64,000 bases of DNA, taken from positions 469,744 to 533,743 of the forward strand of contig NZ_SMFT01000002.1 in NCBI RefSeq assembly GCF_004339025.1. The letters run 5' to 3'. Positions 52,064-61,266 of the stretch are shown one piece after another; the first letter of the stretch is position 1, and every line of letters starts with the position of its first letter. Both the position numbers and the translations under genes were made by a program. This DNA comes from Volucribacter psittacicida (GTDB lineage: Bacteria; Pseudomonadota; Gammaproteobacteria; Enterobacterales; Pasteurellaceae). The notes below the pieces were generated by a model. That model was not told the DNA's origin. It did not search any database and saw nothing but the letters and a program-made list of their open reading frames with translations.

Positions 52064-52222
52064 AAATAGTGATAAAGAATAAAAGGTCATTGATTATTTT
52101 ATTTATTATAAAATTTATTACAAAACAAACGACTTTTAACACAAATCCCCCTTAATCTCTTTACAACCCCCATATTTTAAGTTACTAATAACCCTATTTC
52201 TGCTAAATAAAAGGAACATAAT

Positions 52223-53860
52223 ATGACAACTGCTTTTACCCGTTATTTATTCGCTGCCTCTGTGGCTTATGGATTATCTTTTTCTGTGTTTGCGGCTAAC
52301 GTGCCTGAAGGAACTGTGTTAGCAGACAAGCAACATATCACTATCAATAATGGTTCTGAACCACAAAGTTTTGATCCTCAATTAACAGAAGGCTTACCAG
52401 AAGCACAAGTGGCTTTTCAATTATATGAAGGTTTAGTAACTAAAGATGAATATGGGCAGGAACAACCCGGCGTAGCGGAGTCTTGGGAAAGTAGTCCTGA
52501 TTTTAAAACTTGGACTTTTCATTTACGCAAAGGGGCGAAATGGTCAAATGGTGATCCTATTACCGCAGAGGATTTTGTTTATTCTTGGCGACGTTTAGTT
52601 ACCCCTGCTACCGCTTCCCCTTATTCAAGTTTTCTTGTTTATTTACAGGTAAAAAATGCCCAGGAGATTATTGATGGCCATAAACAACCCGAAGAGCTTG
52701 GAGTTAAAGCCATTGATGATTACACTTTCGTTGTGGAGCTTGAACAACCTGTTCCTTATGCAGTAGGGTTAACCACTCATCAATCTTTATTACCCGTTCC
52801 TCGCAAAGTCATTGAGCAATATGGTGCAAATTGGGTAAAAATCGGTAATCATGTAGGAAATGGGGCCTATACTCTAGCTGAACACGTTATTAATGAGAAA
52901 ATTGTGTTTAAACGTAATCCACATTATTGGAATGATAAACAAACTGTGATTGATAAAGCCACATTTTTAGCCATTGAAAATCCAACTACCGATGTACAAC
53001 GCTATCGTGCAGGCGATTTAGATATTACTCATTATGCTTTACCACCAGAACAATTCGCTAAATTGAAACAAGATATGCCTGATGAAATTTTTGTCAGTAA
53101 AACATTGGCAACCTATTTATATGAAATCAATAATGCGAAAGCCCCTTTTAATGATATTCGTGTACGTAAAGCATTAAATCTTGCCTTAGATCGCAATATT
53201 ATTACTGACAAGGTACTAGCTCAAGGTCAAACTCCAACCTATGCATTTACCCCGACTTATATTGAAGAGGGCGAAAAAATTGCACAGCCAGAGTATGCAA
53301 CACAATCTATGGCGGAACGTAACCAACAAGCCATTCAATTATTGGAAGAAGCAGGATTTAGTAAAATAAACCCACTGAAATTTACTATTTTATATAACAC
53401 GAACGAAAATCATAAAAAAGTAGCGATTGCCGCCGCCTCTATTTGGAAAGCTAATACCAAAGGTCTAATTGATGTGAAATTAGAAAACCAAGAATGGAAA
53501 ACTTACATTGATAGTCGCCGTCAAGGTAATTATGATGTGGCTCGTGCTGGCTGGTCTGCGGATTATAACCAAGCAAGCTCATTTACCAATTATTTCTTAT
53601 CCAACTCTAGCAATAATACTGCTTTCTATAAGAATAAGAAGTATGATGATGTGATTGTACAATCTTATCAAATGGCAGATGCTAATGGACGTGCTGAAGT
53701 TTATGCGAAAGCTGAACGCATACTTGCAGAAGATTTTGCTATTATCCCTGTTTATAATTATGTTAATCCTCGTTTAGTAAAACCTTATGTGAAAGGCTAT
53801 ACGGGCAAAGATCCACAAGATGATATTTTGTTAAGAAACCTTTATATTATTAAGCATTAA
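52223..53860 (+). CDS. oppA: OppA-type oligopeptide-binding protein
   Basis: 545 residues. Signal peptide (about 1-24, FSVFAA), SBP_bac_5 fold (TINNGSEPQSFDPQLTEGLP, AEDFVYSWRRLVTP, VRKALNLALDRNIIT). Close in pattern to enterobacterial OppA, which binds 2-5-residue peptides. AAAGGA precedes the ATG. Next to a sulfatase, another ligand cannot be excluded, but nothing in the protein shows it. Followed by a hairpin that probably lowers expression of the membrane genes. Confidence 0.88.
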   Translation: MTTAFTRYLFAASVAYGLSFSVFAANVPEGTVLADKQHITINNGSEPQSFDPQLTEGLPEAQVAFQLYEGLVTKDEYGQEQPGVAESWESSPDFKTWTFHLRKGAKWSNGDPITAEDFVYSWRRLVTPATASPYSSFLVYLQVKNAQEIIDGHKQPEELGVKAIDDYTFVVELEQPVPYAVGLTTHQSLLPVPRKVIEQYGANWVKIGNHVGNGAYTLAEHVINEKIVFKRNPHYWNDKQTVIDKATFLAIENPTTDVQRYRAGDLDITHYALPPEQFAKLKQDMPDEIFVSKTLATYLYEINNAKAPFNDIRVRKALNLALDRNIITDKVLAQGQTPTYAFTPTYIEEGEKIAQPEYATQSMAERNQQAIQLLEEAGFSKINPLKFTILYNTNENHKKVAIAAASIWKANTKGLIDVKLENQEWKTYIDSRRQGNYDVARAGWSADYNQASSFTNYFLSNSSNNTAFYKNKKYDDVIVQSYQMADANGRAEVYAKAERILAEDFAIIPVYNYVNPRLVKPYVKGYTGKDPQDDILLRNLYIIKH

Positions 53861-53867
53861 GTTGTAC

Positions 53868-53905
53868 AAAATACCCTTAAGCATCAAACCTTAAGGGTAT
53901 TTTTG
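53868..53905 (+). terminator. Attenuating hairpin between oppA and oppB
   Basis: Perfect 12-bp stem AATACCCTTAAG/CTTAAGGGTATT with an 8-base loop and T-run, starting 8 bp after the oppA stop. Such partial terminators give an excess of binding protein over permease. Confidence 0.85.
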
Positions 53906-53924
53906 ACTAAAAACGGAGAAAATA

Positions 53925-54848
53925 ATGCTGAAATTTATATTTAAACGATTATTAGAAGCAATTCCAACCTTATTTATTTTAATTACCGTCTCTTTTTTTC
54001 TTATGCGGCTTGCTCCGGGTAGTCCTTTTACCTCAGAAAAGGCTTATCCACCAGAGGTAATGGCGAATATTGAAGCGAAATATCATTTTAATGAGCCTTT
54101 ATCCAAACAATATGTCTTATATTTAAAAAATCTTGCACAAGGGGATTTTGGACCTTCATTTAAATATAAGGATCAAAGCGTCAATAGCCTTATTGCTTCT
54201 GCTTTCCCAGTATCTTTTAAGTTAGGTATTGTAGCTTTTGTGTTAGCCGTTGTTATTGGGTTATCCGCAGGGACTACCGCTGCTCTTAAACAAAATAGCT
54301 GGTGGGATTATTTTATTATGTCCTTCGCAATGACAGGAGTCATTATGCCAAGTTTTGTTTTTGCTCCTCTATTAGTGCTATTTTTTGCAATTCATTTACA
54401 ATGGTTACCTGCTGGCGGCTGGAATGGCGGGCAACTTTATTATATGGTATTGCCCGTTTTATCCTTAACAATTGGTTATGTAGCAGGCATTGCAAGGATA
54501 ACAAGAGGCTCAATGATCGAAATATTACATACCAATTTTATTCGTACCGCAAAAGCCAAAGGGCTTCCTATGTGGCAAATTGTTTTTAAACACGCATTAC
54601 GTCCTGCTTTGTTACCTGTAATCACCTATCTCGGTCCAGCCTTCGTAGGCATTATTACAGGTTCAATGGTGATTGAAAGCGTATTTGGACTACCCGGCAT
54701 TGGACAGCTTTTTGTTAATGGCGCATTAAATCGTGATTATTCTTTAGTGCTAAGCTTAACCATTCTTGTCGGCACATTAACCATTCTTTTTAATGCCATT
54801 GTGGATATTTTATACGCCGTGATCGATCCTAAAATTCGCTATTCATAA
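53925..54848 (+). CDS. oppB: OppB-type ABC transporter permease
   Basis: 307 residues, six transmembrane helices, binding-protein-dependent transport signature (RTAKAKGLPMWQIVFKHALR, EAA loop). Start at ATG with GGAGAA. Pairs with OppC to form the membrane channel. Second gene of the opp cluster, after the attenuating hairpin. Confidence 0.92.
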   Translation: MLKFIFKRLLEAIPTLFILITVSFFLMRLAPGSPFTSEKAYPPEVMANIEAKYHFNEPLSKQYVLYLKNLAQGDFGPSFKYKDQSVNSLIASAFPVSFKLGIVAFVLAVVIGLSAGTTAALKQNSWWDYFIMSFAMTGVIMPSFVFAPLLVLFFAIHLQWLPAGGWNGGQLYYMVLPVLSLTIGYVAGIARITRGSMIEILHTNFIRTAKAKGLPMWQIVFKHALRPALLPVITYLGPAFVGIITGSMVIESVFGLPGIGQLFVNGALNRDYSLVLSLTILVGTLTILFNAIVDILYAVIDPKIRYS

Positions 54849-54856
54849 GGATAATT

Positions 54857-55759
54857 ATGCTAAATAAAGAAAAACAACAGTTTGCTCAACAACTTAGCCA
54901 ACAAAGGATACAAGGGCGTAGTCTGTGGCAAGATGCCCGCCGCCGTTTTTTCCGCAATAAAGCCGCAGTAGCCAGTTTAATTACCTTACTACTGATAGTG
55001 TTATTTATTATCTTTGTCCCTATGTTTATGCCTTTTAGCTATGAAGATACCGACTGGAATATGATGGGTGTTGCCCCAGATTTTACCTCTGGGCATTATT
55101 TTGGTACTGACAGTTCTGGGCGTGATTTGTTAGTACGGGTAGCAATAGGGGGACGAATCTCATTAATGGTTGGCATTGCAGGAGCATTGATTGCTGTATT
55201 CATTGGCACGATTTATGGTGCTATTTCAGGCTACATCGGTGGTAAAACTGATATGATAATGATGCGCTTTTTAGAAATATTAAGCTCTTTTCCCTTTATG
55301 TTTTTCGTGATTCTACTAGTCACTCTATTTGGTAAAAATATTCTATTAATTTTTGTTGCAATCGGTATGATTGCGTGGCTCAATTTAGCTCGTATTGTAC
55401 GAGGACAAACCCTTAGCCTAAAAAATAAAGAATTTATTGAAGCCGCCGTTGTTTGTGGCGTTTCTCGCCGCCAAATTATTTGGCGACACATTATTCCTAA
55501 TGTATTAGGTATTGTGGTAGTCTATGCCTCCTTAGAAGTTCCTTCATTAATTTTATTTGAATCATTTCTGAGCTTTCTCGGATTAGGGACTCAAGAACCC
55601 ATGAGCAGTTGGGGTGCATTATTAAGTGATGGCGCAATGCAAATGGAAACCTCGCCTTGGTTACTGATTTTTCCTGCATTCTTTCTTTGTTTAACCTTAT
55701 TTTGTTTTAATTTTATTGGCGATGGCTTACGAGATGCCCTCGATCCAAAAGATAAATAG
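54857..55759 (+). CDS. oppC: OppC-type ABC transporter permease
   Basis: 300 residues. N-terminal OppC_N domain (SLWQDARRRFFRNKAAVASL), then the permease domain with GTDSSGRDLLVRVAIGGRIS and the EAA loop (EAAVVCGVSRRQIIWRHIIP). Eight bases after oppB, nine bases before the ATPase gene. Confidence 0.92.
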   Translation: MLNKEKQQFAQQLSQQRIQGRSLWQDARRRFFRNKAAVASLITLLLIVLFIIFVPMFMPFSYEDTDWNMMGVAPDFTSGHYFGTDSSGRDLLVRVAIGGRISLMVGIAGALIAVFIGTIYGAISGYIGGKTDMIMMRFLEILSSFPFMFFVILLVTLFGKNILLIFVAIGMIAWLNLARIVRGQTLSLKNKEFIEAAVVCGVSRRQIIWRHIIPNVLGIVVVYASLEVPSLILFESFLSFLGLGTQEPMSSWGALLSDGAMQMETSPWLLIFPAFFLCLTLFCFNFIGDGLRDALDPKDK

Positions 55760-55767
55760 GTATTGTG

Positions 55768-57363
55768 ATGGCATTATTAGACGTAAAAAATTTACAAGTA
55801 CAACTTAAAACTGACGATCAATATGTACAAGCAGTACGTTCAATTTCCTTTCAACTTGATAAAGGACAAACCCTTGCCATTGTTGGAGAATCTGGTTCAG
55901 GAAAATCCGTTACCTCAATGGCAATTATGCAACTTTTGCCTAAAAATATTGTGCGTTATGGACCAGACTCTCAAATACTCTTTGAAGGGCATTCTCTCCT
56001 TGATCTCAATGAAAAAACCTTACAAAAATTACGTGGCGATCGTATTGGAATGATTTTTCAAGAACCAATGACCTCATTAAACCCCTATATGACCATTGGC
56101 AAACAAATTAGCGAAGCCTTGCATATCCACCAGCCACAGATTAATAAACAACAAGCCAAACAAATGGCATTGAAGGCACTTCACAAAGTAAAAATTCCGC
56201 AGGCAGAGAAAAAATTAGATTGTTATCCGCACGAGTTTTCTGGTGGGCAATTACAACGAATAATGATCGCCATGGCAATCATTAATCAGCCTGATTTACT
56301 CATTGCTGATGAGCCAACCACAGCCCTTGATGTCACAACCCAAGCAGAAATCCTCGATCTATTGCTTGAATTGCAACAAGAAATAGGAATGGCAATTATC
56401 CTTATTTCTCACGATTTACGCTTAGTCCGCCGTTATTCTGATCGCGTTTGTGTCATGAAAAATGGTGAAATTATTGAACAAGGCGAAACCCAACAAGTAT
56501 TTGCACAACCACAACATCCCTACACTATCGAATTGCTTACCCCTATTCCAACTCATCTCAAAACACAACAAAGCTCAAGGACAGAAGCATTAATTAAAGC
56601 ACAACAACTCTCCGTAGATTATGTATTAAAACGTAATCTCTTTGGTAAGCCAAAGAAAATTTTTAATGCCGTAAAAACTCTTTCCTTAGAGCTAAAAATA
56701 GGCGAAACCCTAGGCATTGTCGGTGAATCAGGTTCAGGAAAATCTACCTTAGGACGTGCTATTATGCAAATTTTACCTTATCAGGGTAGCTTGAGTTTTA
56801 ATGGTATTAACCTTGCACAATTAGATCAAGTGACACATCAATGCCTGAAAAAAGATATGCAAATGGTGTTTCAAGATCCCTTTAATTCTTTATCACCACG
56901 CTTAACTATCGGCGAAATTATCGGTGAGGGATTAACGGTACATTGCCCAACACTAAGTAAAGCAGAACGGCGAGAAAAAGTTTGCCAAATGCTACAAGAA
57001 GTGAACTTATCCCCAACCATGATAAACCGTTATCCCCACGAATTTTCAGGAGGTCAACGGCAACGTATCGCCATCGCACGGGCAATTATCCTTGAACCCC
57101 AATTTGTGCTCCTTGATGAGCCAACTTCAGCCTTAGATCGTGCTACCCAAATTACCGTGGTAGAACTGCTTAACCGTTTACAACAAAAATACGGCTTAAG
57201 CTATATTTTCATTAGCCACGATTTAGCGGTTATTCGCGCATTAAGTGATCGCATTATCGTCATGAATCAAGGGAAAATCGTGGAAACTGGCGATGTGGAA
57301 CAGGTTTTCAACAACCCTCAACAAGACTATACAAAACGACTCATTGCGGCATCAAACTTATAG
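55768..57363 (+). CDS. OppD-OppF fused ABC transporter ATPase
   Basis: 531 residues from the ATG at 55768 (AGG seven bases upstream; an adjacent GTG is less likely). Two complete nucleotide-binding domains in one chain: Walker [19 protein letters not shown] with signature FSGGQLQR (about 1-265), and [19 protein letters not shown] with FSGGQRQR (about 280-531). E. coli Opp has separate OppD and OppF; the fusion resembles YejF/GsiA. Last gene of the opp operon; a terminator follows. Confidence 0.92.
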   Translation: MALLDVKNLQVQLKTDDQYVQAVRSISFQLDKGQTLAIVGESGSGKSVTSMAIMQLLPKNIVRYGPDSQILFEGHSLLDLNEKTLQKLRGDRIGMIFQEPMTSLNPYMTIGKQISEALHIHQPQINKQQAKQMALKALHKVKIPQAEKKLDCYPHEFSGGQLQRIMIAMAIINQPDLLIADEPTTALDVTTQAEILDLLLELQQEIGMAIILISHDLRLVRRYSDRVCVMKNGEIIEQGETQQVFAQPQHPYTIELLTPIPTHLKTQQSSRTEALIKAQQLSVDYVLKRNLFGKPKKIFNAVKTLSLELKIGETLGIVGESGSGKSTLGRAIMQILPYQGSLSFNGINLAQLDQVTHQCLKKDMQMVFQDPFNSLSPRLTIGEIIGEGLTVHCPTLSKAERREKVCQMLQEVNLSPTMINRYPHEFSGGQRQRIAIARAIILEPQFVLLDEPTSALDRATQITVVELLNRLQQKYGLSYIFISHDLAVIRALSDRIIVMNQGKIVETGDVEQVFNNPQQDYTKRLIAASNL

Positions 57364-57379
57364 GTGTAATGGACAAAAT

Positions 57380-57422
57380 GGTTGCTAATAAGCATTTTTT
57401 CAAATTATCAGCAACCTTTCTT
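57380..57422 (+). terminator. Terminator of the opp operon
   Basis: Stem GGTTGCTAATA against TATCAGCAACC (10 of 11 pairs), then TTTCTT, 17 bp after the ATPase stop. Confidence 0.65.
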
Positions 57423-57460
57423 GATTTAAAAAACTCTTTATAAACACAAACTTATTGAAT

Positions 57461-57946
57461 CTTTCGTGGCTAGCATTACTGCAAAAAACAGTCTCTGAAC
57501 TCGTGAATGTCAATAAAAATACAGCTGCTTTTATTTTCATCGCTTACGCTTATTCATTTATCAAAATAGTCTTCATTTAGAAATATTGAGGGAGAAGTTG
57601 AAGCTGATGAAAGTAATTTTGGTGGAGCTTATAGGGTAAACTAGGGTGTGACACAGCAAGTGAAGTCACTATATTCTGGCTTTTGCAGCGTAATAGTAAA
57701 GTTTATACCGTTGCTGTCCCTAATACAAAATTGTGACCTGACCTCCTATTATTTGACCTAATACTATTTGTTTACACCGATACTTATCGCAGTGATGATG
57801 TGTTTGATGTGAGAGAATTTAGTTATTCTCTCATCAATCACAGCACACATTCTGCTGAACATCATAATCATATTAATAGCATTCCTAAAGCACATTTTGA
57901 GCTATATTTAAAAGAGTGTGAATGGCGTTTTAAAACGATTAGTTAA
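57461..57946 (+). pseudogene. IS1595-family (IS1016-like) transposase remnant
   Basis: Degenerate transposase reading through several frames: ELVNVNKNTAA (near 57490), GEVEADESNFGGA-type DDE core (near 57590), FWLLQRNSKVYTVAVPNTK, VYTDTYRSDDVFDVREFSYS and C-terminal HFELYLKECEWRFKTIS ending at a TAA (57944-57946). Frameshifts, an in-frame stop and a missing internal segment show it is dead. These blocks match IS1016-type transposases of Haemophilus and Neisseria as I recall them. Confidence 0.8.
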
Positions 57947-57960
57947 GAGTAATTTTTTCT

Positions 57961-57979
57961 AGTTATCCAGTACAGCCCC
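57961..57979. repeat. Right terminal inverted repeat of the IS remnant
   Basis: AGTTATCCAGTACAGCCCC, read from the outside as GGGGCTGTACTGGATAACT, resembles the ends of IS1016-like elements. No left partner was found between 57364 and 57460. Confidence 0.55.
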
Positions 57980-57984
57980 TTATT

Positions 57985-58086
57985 TATAGTTATCCGACTT
58001 CAAAATAATACCGTTGGTATGCCTCGCACTCCTATATGTATTACGAAGCGTACCACCTTATCTTATTTTAAATTGAAACGACTATA
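57985..58086. repeat. Diverged Correia-like element, 102 bp
   Basis: Starts TATAGTTATCCGACTTCAAA and ends TTAAATTGAAACGACTATA. It lies directly beside the IS1016-like right end and stops exactly one base before the stop codon of the HugZ-like gene. Confidence 0.75.
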
Positions 58087-58623
58087 TTAATGATTACCTT
58101 GCTCACTATGTGGCATATTTTTATGCCCACCACGAAGATGAATTATCTTCCCCTCACTATCTAATTTAAACGCTTTTCCAAAGCCTTTCACAAATAACCC
58201 ATCTAATGGCTCAAACACAAACAAATTAAAGTCGCCTAATTCCCCTAATTCATTAATACGCTCACCATAGCGTTGCTGTAATTTAGCCAATAATTGTTGC
58301 CCTTCTTCTGTTTCTTTATCTACTAAACGGGCAATGGCGTTCATAGTTAAACGCTTACGTGCAAATAATTCACGCGCGGTTTTTTCATCTTCAATCAACA
58401 TTAAAGATACACTATTAACTTGTTTGAGGTTACGTGCATGTTTAGCCATATCTGAAATAAGCACGACATATTGATTATTATCATAGATAAAAGGTGCATA
58501 GCTCGCATTGGGTACTCCCTCTTGATCAACTGTAGCAAGATAAAGAGTTAAACATTGTTCTCTAAATTCAGCAATGTCCGTATTGATTTTGTTATTTAAA
58601 ACTTCTTGGCGATTGTTGTCCAT
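58087..58623 (-). CDS. HugZ/HutZ-family heme utilisation protein
   Basis: 178 residues from the ATG at 58621-58623 (MDNNRQEVLNNKINTDIAEF). GAGG sits nine bases upstream; the in-frame ATG five codons earlier overlaps that site. Pyridoxamine 5'-phosphate oxidase-like split barrel (TLYLATVDQEGVPNASYAPF, VVLISDMAKHARNLKQ, KRLTMNAIARLV) with the C-terminal His-containing tail (IIHLRGGHKNMPH) typical of HugZ/HutZ, which bind and break down heme. Divergent from a heme-type TonB receptor with a Fur-like box between, so a heme-iron role is very likely. The stop codon abuts a repeat element. Confidence 0.85.
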   Translation of the reverse strand: MDNNRQEVLNNKINTDIAEFREQCLTLYLATVDQEGVPNASYAPFIYDNNQYVVLISDMAKHARNLKQVNSVSLMLIEDEKTARELFARKRLTMNAIARLVDKETEEGQQLLAKLQQRYGERINELGELGDFNLFVFEPLDGLFVKGFGKAFKLDSEGKIIHLRGGHKNMPHSEQGNH

Positions 58624-58760
58624 AATGAATAACCTCATTGATTGATTTAAATAAAATATAGAAAATTAGGTAATGATTATTTACTGCTAAAACTAATCAT
58701 AAGAGTAATATAAATCTCGTCCGTATTATATAGCATTGTTTGAGGCAAACAATTAAAAGT

Positions 58761-58779
58761 GATAATTATTTTTATTATA
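58761..58779. promoter_or_regulatory. Fur-box candidate in the heme locus
   Basis: GATAATTATTTTTATTATA matches the 19-bp Fur consensus at 14 positions and lies in the 364-bp divergent region between the HugZ-like gene and the receptor. The same region also holds a USS (58828). Confidence 0.5.
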
Positions 58780-58987
58780 ACAAATGAGTAATATAGCTGT
58801 TCAATAATAAAAATAAATCAAAAACTCACCGCACTTCAAACATTTACATCATAAATTTATTTGTTAAATAAAATTTAAACTAAATGTTAAATAAAGATAA
58901 CTGACATTTTAAAGGATTATCTTGCAAAAGATATTGTTATCAAATATAGTAACCATTCTCATTTTCATTAAATGCAAAGGATTTACT

Positions 58988-61165
58988 ATGCGTTATTCAC
59001 CAATTTATTGTTTATTATTTGCTGGTTTTGCCACAAATGTCATGGCAGAAACAGAATCTAAGGAAGAACCCACTAAATTAGCCCCTATTATCGTAAAGGA
59101 AGAAGATAATAAGGATTATGTACCTGGCACAACAACTGAACAAATTAAACAAGCGACTTCATTGCGCGAGTTATTTTCCGATACACCCGGAGTCAGTTTT
59201 ATCGGAGGTGATGGCGGTATATTAGAAGATGTAAAAATTCGTGGCGTTGGTGGAAAAGCCAATGATATGGGGGTTGGTAGTGGGCGTGTAGCATTAGAAA
59301 TTGATGGTATTCCTGTTCCACCGAGTTTTAAATTTGGACATGAAGATACCAAAGGACGTGCCTATTTTGATTTAGCCAATATTAAAACAATGACTGTTTC
59401 TCGAGGGCCAAGCTTTTCTCCTACCTCAACAGGTTTAGCGGGAACAGTATCTTTAACAACCCGCAGTGCCAAAGATGTATTGGTTAACAACCGTCCAATT
59501 GGTATTGAGCTAGGGGGGGGGTACGATGCCCGCTATCACGAGCAAATGAAGCACGTTAGTGGAGCATTTGATACCGATATTATCGGCTTGTCTGCTTTAG
59601 TATCCTATACGCATCGTCAATCTTCCGAAGCCAAAACCCATTCCGACTATCAAAAATTATTGACTGATTATAAACGCCGTAGTGAAGACTTTTTTACTAA
59701 ATGGCAATGGGAACTAAATGAAAGAAACCATTTTACACTACAAGCTGGGCGTTATCATAGCAGTCAAAAAACACCCCCTAAATTAACCGCTTTTGGTACA
59801 ACTGAACCACCTAAATTTACCGACACTAGCCGTAAATTCATTTCGGTGAGTGGTAGCCATCTGGTCAATTTAGGCATACTTGATAAACTTTCTTGGCAAA
59901 CCAGTTGGCAGAAAACAAACACTGAATTTTCTAATTATATAAACCAACCGCTTGGTCCTATTTTTGCACCTATTGGGCAATTAATTAACCGTACAGGTAC
60001 ATCTTTTGATTTGAAAGGCTATTACGGTAATATTATTGCTGAGAAAGTATTTAATACTGCAACATTAGAACATAATTTATCCTATGGTGTAGATTGGGGA
60101 AGAGAAGATCTAGAACAAATAAAATCCTTATTTAACTCACAAACACTATTTGGATCAACCTCAAGTAGTGAGAGTGAACAATCTTATATCCCTCGCAGTA
60201 AACGTAAAAATATAGGTCTTTTTATTCGTGATAGAATACATTTTGGGAATACAGGTTTTAGCATCACTCCTTCTCTAAAATGGCAAAAATTTAAAATCAA
60301 AGCAGATGAAAATAGTTTTGATCGTTTAACTGATACTAGCGAGGAAATTTACCGTACTTATAAATATACCCCATTAAACCTAGGATTATTATTTGATTGG
60401 CAAGTCAACCCTGAACATTTACTTTCCTTAAACTTAGCACAATCAACGCGTGTACCAAGTTATACGGAAACCAATGTAGCAGATTATTTCCATTGGCCAG
60501 CAGAACCTAATCCTGATTTAAAACCTGAAACGGCAAGAGCTATTTCTTTAGCTTGGCAATATCATAATGATTGGTTAGAGCAAAATATTACACTTTCTCA
60601 TACTCGCTATACCGATATGATTTATATGAATATGCAATATTTGCAAATTACCTCCACTGACTGGATGGTAAGATTAGAAAATGTGCCAAAAACGAGAGTT
60701 AATGCACTAGAATATTTTGCTAAAGTAAATTTTTCTTGGATTAATGAAAGATTGCGTGGTTTAACTTTATCCACCAATATTGCTTGGGCAAAAGGTAAAG
60801 ATACTCATCGCAATCAGCCACTTAATAGTATTAGCCCATTAGAGGGAAATGTCCGTTTAGGCTATGCTACCCAACATTGGGATATGTTCGTACGTACCAA
60901 CTTCGCCGCTAAGAAAAAAGAAAAAGATATTGGTACAGATCCAGTTTATGGTGGAAAAGTCGACCCAGTGGCAGGTTATGCTACCGTTGATCTTGGTGTG
61001 AAATATGAACCAAACAAGGCTTTCAATGCTTCATTAACCCTGTATAACTTATTTAATAAACAATATTTACGCTGGGACGATGTAGCAGGTCGTAGAGGGA
61101 GTTATCGTAATGATTTCTGGCAACCCGGCAGAGCAGTGGGCATAGATTTTGCTTACCGTTTCTAA
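58988..61165 (+). CDS. TonB-dependent outer-membrane receptor, probably heme/hemoglobin; G9 tract in coding sequence
   Basis: 725 residues from the ATG at 58988 (MRYSPIYCLLFAGFATNVMA, signal peptide about 1-20), with AAAGGA upstream. A TTG 22 codons earlier is not supported. TonB-box-like APIIV follows the signal, then the plug (LRELFSDTPGVSFIGGDGGI, VEIDG-type ALEIDGIPVPPS) and barrel ending in aromatic residues (AYRF). TRVPSYTE and NPDLKPETA resemble the FRAP and NPNL boxes of heme receptors. A run of nine G (59513-59521) codes Gly-Gly-Gly at about residue 176-178; slippage would switch the receptor off. It is in frame here. Confidence 0.87.
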   Translation: MRYSPIYCLLFAGFATNVMAETESKEEPTKLAPIIVKEEDNKDYVPGTTTEQIKQATSLRELFSDTPGVSFIGGDGGILEDVKIRGVGGKANDMGVGSGRVALEIDGIPVPPSFKFGHEDTKGRAYFDLANIKTMTVSRGPSFSPTSTGLAGTVSLTTRSAKDVLVNNRPIGIELGGGYDARYHEQMKHVSGAFDTDIIGLSALVSYTHRQSSEAKTHSDYQKLLTDYKRRSEDFFTKWQWELNERNHFTLQAGRYHSSQKTPPKLTAFGTTEPPKFTDTSRKFISVSGSHLVNLGILDKLSWQTSWQKTNTEFSNYINQPLGPIFAPIGQLINRTGTSFDLKGYYGNIIAEKVFNTATLEHNLSYGVDWGREDLEQIKSLFNSQTLFGSTSSSESEQSYIPRSKRKNIGLFIRDRIHFGNTGFSITPSLKWQKFKIKADENSFDRLTDTSEEIYRTYKYTPLNLGLLFDWQVNPEHLLSLNLAQSTRVPSYTETNVADYFHWPAEPNPDLKPETARAISLAWQYHNDWLEQNITLSHTRYTDMIYMNMQYLQITSTDWMVRLENVPKTRVNALEYFAKVNFSWINERLRGLTLSTNIAWAKGKDTHRNQPLNSISPLEGNVRLGYATQHWDMFVRTNFAAKKKEKDIGTDPVYGGKVDPVAGYATVDLGVKYEPNKAFNASLTLYNLFNKQYLRWDDVAGRRGSYRNDFWQPGRAVGIDFAYRF
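59513..59521 (+). repeat. G9 tract in the receptor gene
   Basis: Nine consecutive G coding three glycines in the receptor. Length change by one base shifts frame and truncates the protein within the first quarter of its length. Confidence 0.9.
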
Positions 61166-61175
61166 AAATAAACCT

Positions 61176-61204
61176 AATAAACCGCCATTGGCGGTTTATT
61201 CTTT
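61176..61204 (+). terminator. Terminator of the receptor gene
   Basis: Perfect 11-bp stem AATAAACCGCC/GGCGGTTTATT with a 3-base loop, followed by CTTT, 10 bp past the stop. Confidence 0.85.
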
Positions 61205-61266
61205 CTGCCCCCTAATCATTAGCCAATGAAAAGAAAAGGGACTGATTTTAGGGGAATACCATTATC

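Larger units (their letters stand above)
51882..52222. other. Divergent regulatory region between sulfatase and oppA
   Basis: 341 bp without a gene. It contains a near-consensus CRP site (51995-52010) and a 7-bp-arm inverted repeat (52042-52063). Promoters for both directions must lie here. Confidence 0.7.
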
